Assembly (NCBI GenBank): GCA_019454185.1
Contig: CP075368.1
Span: 3,451,649 to 3,515,648, forward strand
Direction of reading: 5' to 3'
Source of the DNA: Phycisphaeraceae bacterium
GTDB taxonomy: Bacteria; Planctomycetota; Phycisphaerae; Phycisphaerales; UBA1924
Length of the DNA stretch: 64,000 bases
Numbering within the stretch: the stretch's first letter is position 1; each line of letters starts with the position of its first letter. Made by a program: the position numbers and the translations under genes. Of the stretch, positions 1-7,219 are shown piece after piece. The notes below the pieces were generated by a model. That model saw nothing but the letters and a program-made list of their open reading frames with translations. It searched no databases and was not told where the DNA came from.

Positions 1-1495
1 GCGACACAAACAACCGCCCACCCCGATTCACCGCATCCATCAGGTGCTTCGTCCGCGCATCCTGTGCCGCGCCATCCTCATCCTTCCTCCCCCGCGGCCT
101 GAACACCACCAGGTTCATCGTCCGCTCGGCACACACCTCAAACGCCCCATCCTCCGCCACCCACCGCTCAAGCAGCATCGCCAGGCGAACATGCTTGCGC
201 AGGTACGCCCGAATCCCCTTGAGCCCGTAGTGCCGGAGCACGAACCAGAGTTTCAGCGCGCGGAACCGTCTCCCCAGCGGCACGTGCCAATCGCGATAAT
301 CAAACACCGCCCCCGACTCCGACGCCTCATTCTTCAGGTACGCCGGGTTGATCGACATGGACGTGATCAGCGACCGCCGATCCCGTGTCCAGAAGAGGTC
401 GCAATCAAACGTCGTCAGCATCCACTTATGCGGGTTGAAACAGATTGAATCCACGCGCTCCAGCCCCGCGCGCAGGTGCGCGAACTCCTCGCACAACCAC
501 AACGCCCCCGCGTGCGCCGCATCCACGTGCAGCCACCCGCGCGCCGAGCCCTCCGCCCCGCGCCACCCCGGCACACCCTCCAGCGCAGCCGCGATCCCAT
601 CCACGCGATCAATCGCCGTGATCCCCGTCGTCCCCACCGTTGCGCACACCATCAGCGGCACGCGCCCCGCCGTCGCATCCTCCCGCACCATCCGCGCGAG
701 TTCATCCTCGCGCATCGCGCCCGATGCATCCACCGGCACCAACCTGATGTGCGGATCCTCCGGCCCCTCCGCGATACCCGCGATCATCGCGGCCTTCGCC
801 ACCGACGAATGTGCCTGCGTCGATGCATACACAACGTACTCCAATATCCCTCTTCCATGTCTGTCCTCTCCTCCCAATCCCTTCCTCTCTCCGTGGCCCT
901 CCGTGGCCCTCCGTGGTGAGTTCTTCTCTTCCGCCTTTGCCCGCGCTCTCTGCCTCGCCGCCAGCAATGCCGCGAGCGTGGACTCACTGGCCGTCGCCTG
1001 GATACACCCGCCACCGTTCGCGCTCGTCGACAGAAACTCCTTCGACAACCCCATCGCCCCCGCGATCCAATCGAGCAGCCGCGTCTCGAGCTCCGTCACA
1101 GCCGGACTTGTCGCCCACAGCATCCCGTTCACACCAAGACCCGCACTCAGCAGTTCCCCGAGAATCGCCGGATAACTCCCGTTGCACGGGAAGAACGAAT
1201 AAAAGTTCGGGCTCTGCCAGTGCGTGAGCGCGGGCACAATGACCCTCTCAACATCCGCGAAGATCGCATCCCACTCCCCCGCGCCCCCCGGCACCTCCGG
1301 CGCACGCTCCGGCAACTGCCCGAGCACCCACCCCGGCCCCTTGTCGCACATCACGGGCGGCGAATCCGCACCATCCAGGTCCCGCCAATACCCTGTGATC
1401 GCCTCCAGCATCCGCGCCCCCAGGGCCCGGAACTGCTCCGGAGACATATGTGGCACCCCGCCCCCTCGATCCGTTGCTTGTTCGGTGTTCGCCAT
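1..1495 (-). CDS. PLP-dependent group II amino-acid decarboxylase, C-terminus off the window
   Basis: Reading the minus strand from an ATG at 1495 (GAGG just upstream) gives about 498 residues still open at base 1. The protein matches the aromatic-L-amino-acid/tyrosine decarboxylase family, which uses pyridoxal phosphate to decarboxylate amino acids in the cytoplasm. Family hallmarks seen are the N-terminal HWQSPNFYSFFP segment, STSANGGGCIQATASEST, YASTQAHSSVAKAA and NPHKW, whose lysine is the expected PLP Schiff-base residue. The substrate cannot be told from sequence. Residues about 184-218 (bases about 845-945) are an arginine/glutamate-rich insert made of a CTCCGTGGC-type repeat, where relatives have a short linker. 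Only a short C-terminal stretch should be missing. Confidence 0.9.
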   Translation of the reverse strand, partial: MANTEQATDRGGGVPHMSPEQFRALGARMLEAITGYWRDLDGADSPPVMCDKGPGWVLGQLPERAPEVPGGAGEWDAIFADVERVIVPALTHWQSPNFYSFFPCNGSYPAILGELLSAGLGVNGMLWATSPAVTELETRLLDWIAGAMGLSKEFLSTSANGGGCIQATASESTLAALLAARQRARAKAEEKNSPRRATEGHGERKGLGGEDRHGRGILEYVVYASTQAHSSVAKAAMIAGIAEGPEDPHIRLVPVDASGAMREDELARMVREDATAGRVPLMVCATVGTTGITAIDRVDGIAAALEGVPGWRGAEGSARGWLHVDAAHAGALWLCEEFAHLRAGLERVDSICFNPHKWMLTTFDCDLFWTRDRRSLITSMSINPAYLKNEASESGAVFDYRDWHVPLGRRFRALKLWFVLRHYGLKGIRAYLRKHVRLAMLLERWVAEDGAFEVCAERTMNLVVFRPRGRKDEDGAAQDARTKHLMDAVNRGGRLFVS

Positions 1496-1602
1496 GATCC
1501 TCAGCGTAGCGACGAAACCGCTTCGCCAAGACTCCCAACAGAAGTAGACTGGTGCCCAACGGCGCATCCGTCCGATCGCACCAGTCACGCCCGGAGCCCC
1601 CT

Positions 1603-1842
1603 ATGGATCCCACCCTCTCCGACATCCTCGACCGTCTCTTGGACGAAGAAATCCTTGTCCCATGCATGATGTGCCTGGTCGGGATCACCGCCATCGTCTG
1701 CGGCACGCTCTCCTCCGCCATCAAGTCCGTCGCGCGCGAACGCACCCGCCGCGAAATCGCCGCCTACCTCGCCGAGGGCTCTCTCACCGCCGAGCAGGCC
1801 GAACGAATCCTCAAGGCCAAAAACCCCGACCGCTGCTGCTGA
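1603..1842 (+). CDS. Small membrane protein with SHOCT-like tail, paralogue 1 of 4
   Basis: This 79-residue protein starts at ATG 1603. A longer in-frame start at 1552 would add only a proline/arginine-rich leader without helix character. Residues about 18-41 form one hydrophobic membrane segment. A basic stretch (RERTRREIAAYLAEG) and an amphipathic tail (LTAEQAERILKA) follow. The tail resembles short SHOCT/LiaX-like helical motifs of the form AEGxxxxEEAxxLLKA, which are oligomerisation or regulatory elements in other membrane proteins. It ends in two cysteines. It is first of four consecutive genes sharing TM plus (R)EIAAYVAEG plus ILKA architecture, so local duplication is clear. Function is unknown. 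Confidence 0.75.
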   Translation: MDPTLSDILDRLLDEEILVPCMMCLVGITAIVCGTLSSAIKSVARERTRREIAAYLAEGSLTAEQAERILKAKNPDRCC

Positions 1843-1881
1843 TATCGCGCCGCGGACGCAGTCGATAGATGGAGGTGATAC

Positions 1882-2289
1882 ATGCTCGCAACGCTCACGC
1901 TCGCCGCCGCTACAGCTCAGACAAAGACCGTCACAGTCGAGACAAACGCCGTCACGATCCTCCTGATCATCGGCTCCTTCTTCGCCTTCTGGATCCTCCT
2001 CGCCACCATCGACTCCATCCACAAGACCAACCAGCGCGAGCGCACCGCCCGCGAGATCGCCGCGTACGTCGCAGAGGGCTCCATCTCCGCAGCAGACGCC
2101 GGGCACATGCTCGAATCACAGAACCGCGCCAAACTCCGCGAACGGCTCGCCGAACTCGTCGCCGAGCAGTGGATCGACACCGAGACCGCCGAAAAAATCA
2201 TGGGCGACGGCGTCACCCTCTCCGTCCACACCAACTTGCCGCGCTCCTCACGAACCTCTTCCCCCGACGCCGCCGTACACAACGCATAG
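1882..2289 (+). CDS. Small membrane protein with SHOCT-like tail, paralogue 2 of 4
   Basis: A 135-residue protein preceded by a very strong ribosome-binding site (GGAGGTGAT, 4 bases before ATG 1882). An alanine-rich N-terminus precedes a hydrophobic segment at about 25-45. The shared REIAAYVAEGSISAADAGHML motif follows at about 54-75. Unlike its three paralogues it continues with a second, diverged copy of the helical motif (LAELVAEQWIDTETAEKIM) and a Ser/Thr-rich tail. The 40-bp gap from paralogue 1 and the common strand suggest one transcription unit. It is a membrane protein of unknown role; duplication of the tail motif is its distinguishing feature. Confidence 0.75.
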   Translation: MLATLTLAAATAQTKTVTVETNAVTILLIIGSFFAFWILLATIDSIHKTNQRERTAREIAAYVAEGSISAADAGHMLESQNRAKLRERLAELVAEQWIDTETAEKIMGDGVTLSVHTNLPRSSRTSSPDAAVHNA

Positions 2290-2342
2290 ATACATCGCCC
2301 CAACGCTCCGCCCAACACCCGACGCCACCGAGAGACCAGCAC

Positions 2343-2582
2343 ATGCTCACGCTCGCAGAAATCCAGGGTGAAGTCATCACCATCGTCGCCATCAGCGGCG
2401 GCATCTTCATCGCCGTCATCTCCATCATCCTCTCCAACATCCGACGCGTCATCACCACCCGAGCCATCGAACAGTCCCGCCGCGAACTCGCCGCCTACGT
2501 CGCCGAGGGCTCCATCTCCCCCGACGAAGCCGAACGCCTCTTGAAGGCCGGACCCGCCGCCGCACGCCAAGGCGGCTGCTGA
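2343..2582 (+). CDS. Small membrane protein with SHOCT-like tail, paralogue 3 of 4
   Basis: A 79-residue protein beginning MLTLAEIQGE at ATG 2343. An in-frame extension back to 1869 overlaps paralogue 2 in another frame and is arginine-rich, so I reject it. One membrane segment lies at about 10-33 (ITIVAISGGIFIAVISIIL). The family motif RRELAAYVAEGSISPDEAER and LLKAGPAA complete it, and the protein ends GGC. The N-terminus is short and probably periplasmic, leaving the basic helical tail in the cytoplasm; this topology is an inference from the positive-inside rule. Confidence 0.75.
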   Translation: MLTLAEIQGEVITIVAISGGIFIAVISIILSNIRRVITTRAIEQSRRELAAYVAEGSISPDEAERLLKAGPAAARQGGC

Positions 2583-2616
2583 CCTCTCGACCACACACTC
2601 GCCGAGCCCGCAACCC

Positions 2617-2853
2617 ATGAACCACCACGCCCTCCTCACACTCGCCGCATCCGACGGTTCAGAAATTGTCCTCATCGGCGGCGTCGTCATCGCGCTCGTC
2701 GCCATCGTCTTCAGCTTCGTCCGCTCTATGGTCCTCGGTACCGCCCGCGAACGCTCACGCCGCGAGATCGCCGCATACGTCGCCGAAGGCACCATGACCG
2801 CCGAAGAAGGCGAACGACTCATCAAGGCCGGCAACCCTCCACCCGACGAATAA
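2617..2853 (+). CDS. Small membrane protein with SHOCT-like tail, paralogue 4 of 4
   Basis: A 78-residue protein with a membrane segment at about 15-38 (EIVLIGGVVIALVAIVFSFV). The family tail RREIAAYVAEGTMTAEEGER and LIKAGNPPPDE follows. It closes the four-gene tandem set, 34 bp after paralogue 3 and about 120 bp before guaB on the same strand. The four differ mainly in the N-terminus and membrane segment while the AAYVAEG core is nearly invariant, so the tail is probably the functional interface. A link to guaB is only positional. Confidence 0.75.
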   Translation: MNHHALLTLAASDGSEIVLIGGVVIALVAIVFSFVRSMVLGTARERSRREIAAYVAEGTMTAEEGERLIKAGNPPPDE

Positions 2854-2974
2854 ACCCGAAGCCGCCATCACACGCCGCGCGCACCCCGTTCGATCTCCGT
2901 CTGGGTTGCCCTCTTCTCCTTTGGCCATTTGCCTCTCCTCCTTGACCTCCACTCGCTCGCCTCTACTCTCATCT

Positions 2975-4654
2975 ATGGCGACCCTCTCAACTCGGTCCGG
3001 CTCCACCTCACATCAAACACCCGCGTCCGCTGCCGCCCCCCACGATCCTCACGCGGCACACGCAACCCCTGCGCAACCAGCCCCCGCGCATCCCGACGCC
3101 GCGCACACGCCCATCTCCTCCGGCGCGCCCCTCATCTCTTGGCCATCACACCCCAAGATCGTTGCCGAGGGTGTGACCTTTGACGACGTCCTGCTCATCC
3201 CGCGCTTCAGCGACGTCATGCCCGGTGATGCCGACACCTCGACGAAACTCACCCGCGCCATCACCCTCAACATCCCGCTCCTCTCCGCGCCGATGGACAC
3301 CGTGACGGAGTCCGCCCTCGCCATCGCCCTCGCGCAAGAAGGCGGCATCGGCATCATCCACAAGAACCTCTCCGTCGAGGCCCAGGCCCGCGAGGTCGCC
3401 AAGGTCAAACGCTCCGCCAACGGCATCATCGCCGACCCCATCACGCTCGGCCCCGGCGACACCGTCGGCCACGCCAAGCAGTTGATGCGCCAGCACAACG
3501 TCAGCGGCTTCCCCGTCACCGAAGACGGCTCCAAGGACCTCCGCTCCAAGGGCAAGCTCGTCGGCATCCTCACCCGCCGCGACCTCAAGTTCGCCGACCA
3601 CGACACCACCCTCGTCCGCGACCTCATGACCAAGGACAATCTCATCACCTCGCACGCGGGCACCACGCTCGCCGAGGCCGAGACCATCCTCAACCACGCC
3701 AAGGTCGAGAAGCTCCTCCTCGTTGACAAGTCGTTCAACCTCGCCGGTCTCATCACCATGCGCGATGTCGAGCGCCAGAGCCAGTTCCCCCGCGCCAGCC
3801 GCGACGCCCGAGGCCGCCTCATGTGCGGAGCCGCCGTCGGCGTCGACCAGTACGACCGCGTCGAGGCCCTCCTCGCCGCCGACGTCGACGTCATCACCGT
3901 CGACACCGCGCACGGCCACTCCGCCAACGTCATCCGCACCGTCAAGGCCATCAAGGCCAAGCACAACCTCCAGGTCATCGCCGGCAACATCGCCACCGCC
4001 GACGCCGCGCGAGACCTCATCAAGGCCGGCGCGGACGCCATCAAGGTCGGCATCGGCCCCGGCTCCATCTGCACCACCCGCGTCGTCACCGGCGTCGGCG
4101 TCCCCCAGATCACCGCCATCATGTCCGCCGTCGAGGGCGCACGCGGCACCGACGTTCCCGTCATCGCCGACGGCGGCATCCGCCTCTCCGGCGACATCGC
4201 CAAAGCAATCGCCGCCGGCGCATCCTCCGTCATGATGGGCTCCCTCTTCGCCGGTCTCGACGAATCCCCGGGCGAACTCGTCATCTCCGGTGGCCGCCGC
4301 TACAAGACCTACCGAGGCATGGGCTCCGAGGGAGCCATGGCCGCGGGCTCCGCCGATCGCTACCGCCAGGCCGACAAGGTCGGCGCCGATGGCAAGCCGC
4401 AGATGAAGTTCGTCCCCGAGGGCGTCGAGGGCCTCGTCGCCTACCGCGGCACACTCGCCGAGTTCGTCTACCAGCTTGTCGGCGGGCTCCGCTCCGCCAT
4501 GGGCTACTGCGGCTGCCGCACCATCGAACAGTTCCGCGCCGAGTCCCGCTTCTGCCGCGTCTCCGGCGCGACGGTCGTCGAGAACCACCCGCACGACATC
4601 CGCATCACCAAGGAATCGCCCAACTACACGGTCGAGCACGCGGCGAAGGTGTGA
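2975..4654 (+). CDS. guaB: Inosine-5'-monophosphate dehydrogenase
   Basis: GuaB oxidises IMP to XMP with NAD+, the committed step of GMP synthesis in the cytoplasm. ATG 2975 gives 559 residues against about 490 usual. The excess is an Ala/Pro/His-rich leader of about 60 residues before the conserved [17 protein letters not shown]. An upstream TTG at 2906 is possible but less likely. Two CBS repeats, the regulatory Bateman module, occupy about 160-265 ([37 protein letters not shown]). The active-site loop GPGSICTT holds the catalytic cysteine near residue 366, and the mobile flap is [10 protein letters not shown] with the following DRYRQ. All catalytic features are intact. It follows the four small membrane genes on the same strand. 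Confidence 0.97.
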   Translation: MATLSTRSGSTSHQTPASAAAPHDPHAAHATPAQPAPAHPDAAHTPISSGAPLISWPSHPKIVAEGVTFDDVLLIPRFSDVMPGDADTSTKLTRAITLNIPLLSAPMDTVTESALAIALAQEGGIGIIHKNLSVEAQAREVAKVKRSANGIIADPITLGPGDTVGHAKQLMRQHNVSGFPVTEDGSKDLRSKGKLVGILTRRDLKFADHDTTLVRDLMTKDNLITSHAGTTLAEAETILNHAKVEKLLLVDKSFNLAGLITMRDVERQSQFPRASRDARGRLMCGAAVGVDQYDRVEALLAADVDVITVDTAHGHSANVIRTVKAIKAKHNLQVIAGNIATADAARDLIKAGADAIKVGIGPGSICTTRVVTGVGVPQITAIMSAVEGARGTDVPVIADGGIRLSGDIAKAIAAGASSVMMGSLFAGLDESPGELVISGGRRYKTYRGMGSEGAMAAGSADRYRQADKVGADGKPQMKFVPEGVEGLVAYRGTLAEFVYQLVGGLRSAMGYCGCRTIEQFRAESRFCRVSGATVVENHPHDIRITKESPNYTVEHAAKV

Positions 4655-4735
4655 GTGATGGCCCGCCTCTGGCAATGAAAGTGCAGTGTGCCCGGCGGCA
4701 GCGAGAAGAACGGACCAGAGTCTGAGATCGCAAAC

Positions 4736-5053
4736 TCAATGAGTCTCCGGCATGGAATCCGCATTCGCCTGCGCGGCGTGCCGAAGGTGAAGCACATGCA
4801 CCGTGCGATCACGGATGATGAAAATGAGACGATGGGACGCATACATGAGCTGGCGGAGTTCGATGCCCGGAATGGACTCATTCTCTCTCGCAAGCCCGCA
4901 TCGTGCGGGCATTGACTCCAGCGAGCGGACCGCGGTCTCGAGTCCTTCATACCATCGCTGCGCCGCCTCGGGAGACCCAGTCCTGGCGATGTAGTCGGCC
5001 GCGTCGAGCGCCTCGTCGCGCGCTTTGGCGCGAAAGAGAACCGTGTAGCGCAT
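4736..5053 (-). CDS. ParE/RelE-superfamily toxin
   Basis: A 105-residue protein of the RelE/ParE fold. ARDEALDAADYIARTGSPEAAQRWYEGLE gives the two N-terminal helices, and REN and IPGIELRQLMY with RLIFIIRDRTVHVLHLRHA give the C-terminal beta strands. The LRHA end before a short tail is typical of ParE-like gyrase poisons, but RelE-like mRNA cleavage cannot be excluded. It starts 6 bases after the stop of the upstream antitoxin gene, the usual antitoxin-first order, implying co-transcription. Length is normal and no disruption is seen, so the pair may be active. Confidence 0.8.
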   Translation of the reverse strand: MRYTVLFRAKARDEALDAADYIARTGSPEAAQRWYEGLETAVRSLESMPARCGLARENESIPGIELRQLMYASHRLIFIIRDRTVHVLHLRHAAQANADSMPETH

Positions 5054-5059
5054 GCGTGA

Positions 5060-5365
5060 TCACTTCCGCTTCGTGCCGAGGCGTTTGCGTACATCGGTGA
5101 GGACCTGGTCCGCCGGGATGCCCGGCTCCTTACGGTCGACGGATGCCAGGCGGTCGCGAACGATACGCTCGGTCTCAACCGCGTCGAGCGCCTCAACCAT
5201 CTTCTGATACGCCTCGGCGTCCTGAACCACTATTCTGGCCTTGCCATTGACCGTGAGCACCTCCGGGCGACCGGTCGCGGCCAGCCGCTCCATGTGCTCC
5301 TTGTGGTCGCGGAGAAACCCTGTCAGCGGGTGGATGTCCGTCAGTTTGACCACGGGTCGCTCCAT
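5060..5365 (-). CDS. Phd/YefM-type antitoxin
   Basis: A 101-residue protein read from ATG 5365; the codon before it is TTG, another possible start. The N-terminus (KLTDIHPLTGFLRDHKEHMERL) and TGRPEVLTVNGKARIVVQDAEAYQKMVEAL match Phd/YefM antitoxins, which bind their own promoter through the N-terminus and cap the toxin with a flexible charged C-terminus. The tail here (DRKEPGIPADQVLTDVRKRL) fits that role. It lies directly upstream of the ParE-like toxin gene. An inverted repeat just ahead of the start may be its operator. Confidence 0.8.
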   Translation of the reverse strand: MERPVVKLTDIHPLTGFLRDHKEHMERLAATGRPEVLTVNGKARIVVQDAEAYQKMVEALDAVETERIVRDRLASVDRKEPGIPADQVLTDVRKRLGTKRK

Positions 5366-5369
5366 CAAA

Positions 5370-5386
5370 GAATAATCAGACTATTC
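5370..5386. promoter_or_regulatory. Inverted repeat at the toxin-antitoxin promoter
   Basis: GAATA and TATTC arms separated by seven bases lie 5 bases before the antitoxin start, in an AT-rich patch unlike the surrounding GC-rich DNA. Phd/YefM antitoxins usually autoregulate through such palindromes, so this is a candidate operator. The call rests on position and symmetry only. Confidence 0.35.
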
Positions 5387-5513
5387 CATGATACATAGTC
5401 GGTGAGCTGGATTCAAGAGGGCTGCGAGCGGGTCACGTCCGATATTTGCGGAGCCGTGCTCTCTTGGATCGCTTGGTACACCACCTCGCGTGTGAGGCCT
5501 TAGAGTGGCGAGC

Positions 5514-5915
5514 ATGATCGAAGTTCCTCCTGCCATTGTCCGTCTCCAAGACTTCATCGAACGCTCGCTGACAGGCGTTCCATTGGAAGTCCGATCCGGT
5601 GAGTCGTTCGACAATATGTTGTTTGATTATCAGGTCGGCATCTATCGGGTGCGGATTGTTCGTGACCGGGGCGAGTGGCGCGTCGAATGCTCATTTGGAG
5701 CGGACGAATGGCACGACCTCTGTTTGCTCCGACAAGCGCGCGGACACGGTGATGACATGCTCGCATTGCCGCTCGAAGTTCAGGTCGATTATGCGATCGA
5801 ACATCTTCCGACAATCTTCTACTTGATTGGCCAAGATCATCGCTTGATCGACGCGATGTCATCGGCCTATGCAGAACGCCGGCGCAGGTGGGAGGACAAG
5901 TGGAACAACTCATGA
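5514..5915 (+). CDS. Hypothetical protein, about 133 aa
   Basis: An open frame from ATG 5514, with an in-frame GTG at 5505 as alternative. The product is soluble, with no signal peptide or membrane segment. It begins MIEVPPAIVRLQDFIER and holds alternating strand-like stretches (YQVGIYRVRIVRDRGEWRVEC) and a charged helical end (AYAERRRRWEDKWNNS). The compact mixed alpha/beta character and tryptophan content resemble small immunity-type proteins next to toxin loci, but I recognise no family. Its GC content (about 53%) is lower than neighbouring genes, which suggests acquisition. It diverges from the toxin-antitoxin pair. Confidence 0.6.
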   Translation: MIEVPPAIVRLQDFIERSLTGVPLEVRSGESFDNMLFDYQVGIYRVRIVRDRGEWRVECSFGADEWHDLCLLRQARGHGDDMLALPLEVQVDYAIEHLPTIFYLIGQDHRLIDAMSSAYAERRRRWEDKWNNS

Positions 5916-6552
5916 GGTGCTCTCTTGCATGGGGCGGGTGGCCCCAACCTTCTTTGCCCCGTGCCACCGCATCTTCGCCGCCGCGGCGGAGATCGGTCCT
6001 CCCTTGAATCCGTCTTGCTCCGAGCGTCCCGTAAGGGACGCCGGGCTTATAGCCACTCGTGGGGGGGCGCAGCGCTGTCGCGCAATGTGGGGGGGCGACA
6101 AGCCAGCCACCGGTCAAGTCCCCGCGCCGCGGCTTCCTCAGTGGAGGGTCCCCAACGGAGACCCGAATCTCTCCCCGCACCGCTCAACACTCACGCACAG
6201 CACCAACACACTCTGCCGCCCCTACAGGGCTCATCACCACATCACCGCACACCCGGGGCGACGCTTGCCGCTCCGCGGCTGCGCTTGCCCCGGGCTCCGC
6301 CTGGCCCGCCCGCTTGGGGCTTCCAATCAAGATCCCTCACACCCGCCCGCCCCCTCCCTCTGCCCCTCAGTCCCTTTGCTCCTCTGCCCCTTCTGCATCC
6401 CCCTCATCTTCTCCTCCGTGGCCCTCAGTGGTGAGTCCTCTTCCCCTTCCCCTTCTTCCCCATTGCCTATTGCCCATTGCCCATTGCCCTCTCCACGCCC
6501 CTCCCGCGCCCCGCCATAGCGTGCGAGCGCATCTCCGCGCACCATGCCGACA
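5916..6552. repeat. Gene-free stretch filled with dispersed repeats
   Basis: No convincing gene is present. The left part (about 5936-5970) holds GTGCCACCGC next to a CCCCAACCTTCTTTG block; its reverse complement recurs near 34847-34885. A hairpin GCGTCCC-GTAA-GGGACGC lies at 6024-6041. The right part is a C/T-rich tract: 6351-6392 is the reverse complement of a G-rich block seen at 7302-7340 and 8367-8408. The segment 6413-6436 (CTCCGTGGCCCTCAGTGGTG) nearly repeats bases 890-917 inside the decarboxylase gene. Runs of TTGCCTATTGCCCATTGCC follow. Confidence 0.6.
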
Positions 6553-6969
6553 TCACGCACCCGGCTTCGGCACATGCTGATCGATCAGGATCGGGTTCCC
6601 ATCCGGATCGGTGATCATGATGTACGCTGTGCCCGTGCTTGACTCATCCGCCGCAGGCTCGGGTTCGATTCCCTGTGCCCGCAGCATCCTCTGGATCTCG
6701 CGTACATCGTCAAACTCGGTGAGCGGCTGCGCACTCCTGTCCCACCCCGGATTGAACGTCAGCATGTTTCGCGGGAACATCCCCTGGAAGATGCCGATTG
6801 TGGCCGAATCGTTCTGCATCACGAGCCAGCCCTGGGCCTGATCCCCGCCCATCGCCTTGAAGCCGAGCTTCTCATAGAACGCACGCGATGCCGCGATGTC
6901 CTTCACGGTCAGACTTACGGAGAAGTTGCCGAGCCGCAGCCCGTCGCCGTTCTTCGCCTCTTCCTTCAT
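6553..6969 (-). CDS. VOC (glyoxalase/bleomycin-resistance) family protein
   Basis: A 138-residue vicinal-oxygen-chelate protein. The first beta-alpha-beta-beta module begins LGNFSVSLTVKDIAASRAFYEKLGF; the second ends TAYIMITDPDGNPILIDQHV. The family coordinates a divalent metal and acts on diverse small substrates, so no specific reaction is claimed. ATG 6969 is preceded by AAGGAG at good spacing and gives the usual length. An in-frame ATG at 7110 would add 47 residues with a hydrophobic leader (PAAFLSFFVGIGGMHG) and a linker (STENTKNKEQK); it also has a GGAG, so an exported form is possible. Confidence 0.8.
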   Translation of the reverse strand: MKEEAKNGDGLRLGNFSVSLTVKDIAASRAFYEKLGFKAMGGDQAQGWLVMQNDSATIGIFQGMFPRNMLTFNPGWDRSAQPLTEFDDVREIQRMLRAQGIEPEPAADESSTGTAYIMITDPDGNPILIDQHVPKPGA

Positions 6970-7219
6970 CTTCTGCTCCTTATTCTTTGTGTTTTCGGTG
7001 CTTTTCGTATCCGGCGGCGGGCCGTTGCGCGTCGCCACCAGCGACGCGCCGTGCATGCCGCCGATGCCAACAAAGAAGGAGAGGAACGCTGCGGGAATTG
7101 TGCGGGACATGGGGCTACTCCGGTGGTGCGCTTTGGATGACAAAGTGTACCAAACGAGGTGAGCCGTTCGCCCAAGCAGCGAGTCGTTCGTTGGAGCGGT
7201 CCAGATGGGCCAGCTTGGG

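Noticed and set aside
3146-4675. Minus-strand frames opposite guaB (509 and 411 codons)
   Set aside because: Acidic/Val/Gly-rich antisense translations of guaB codons with no recognisable family.
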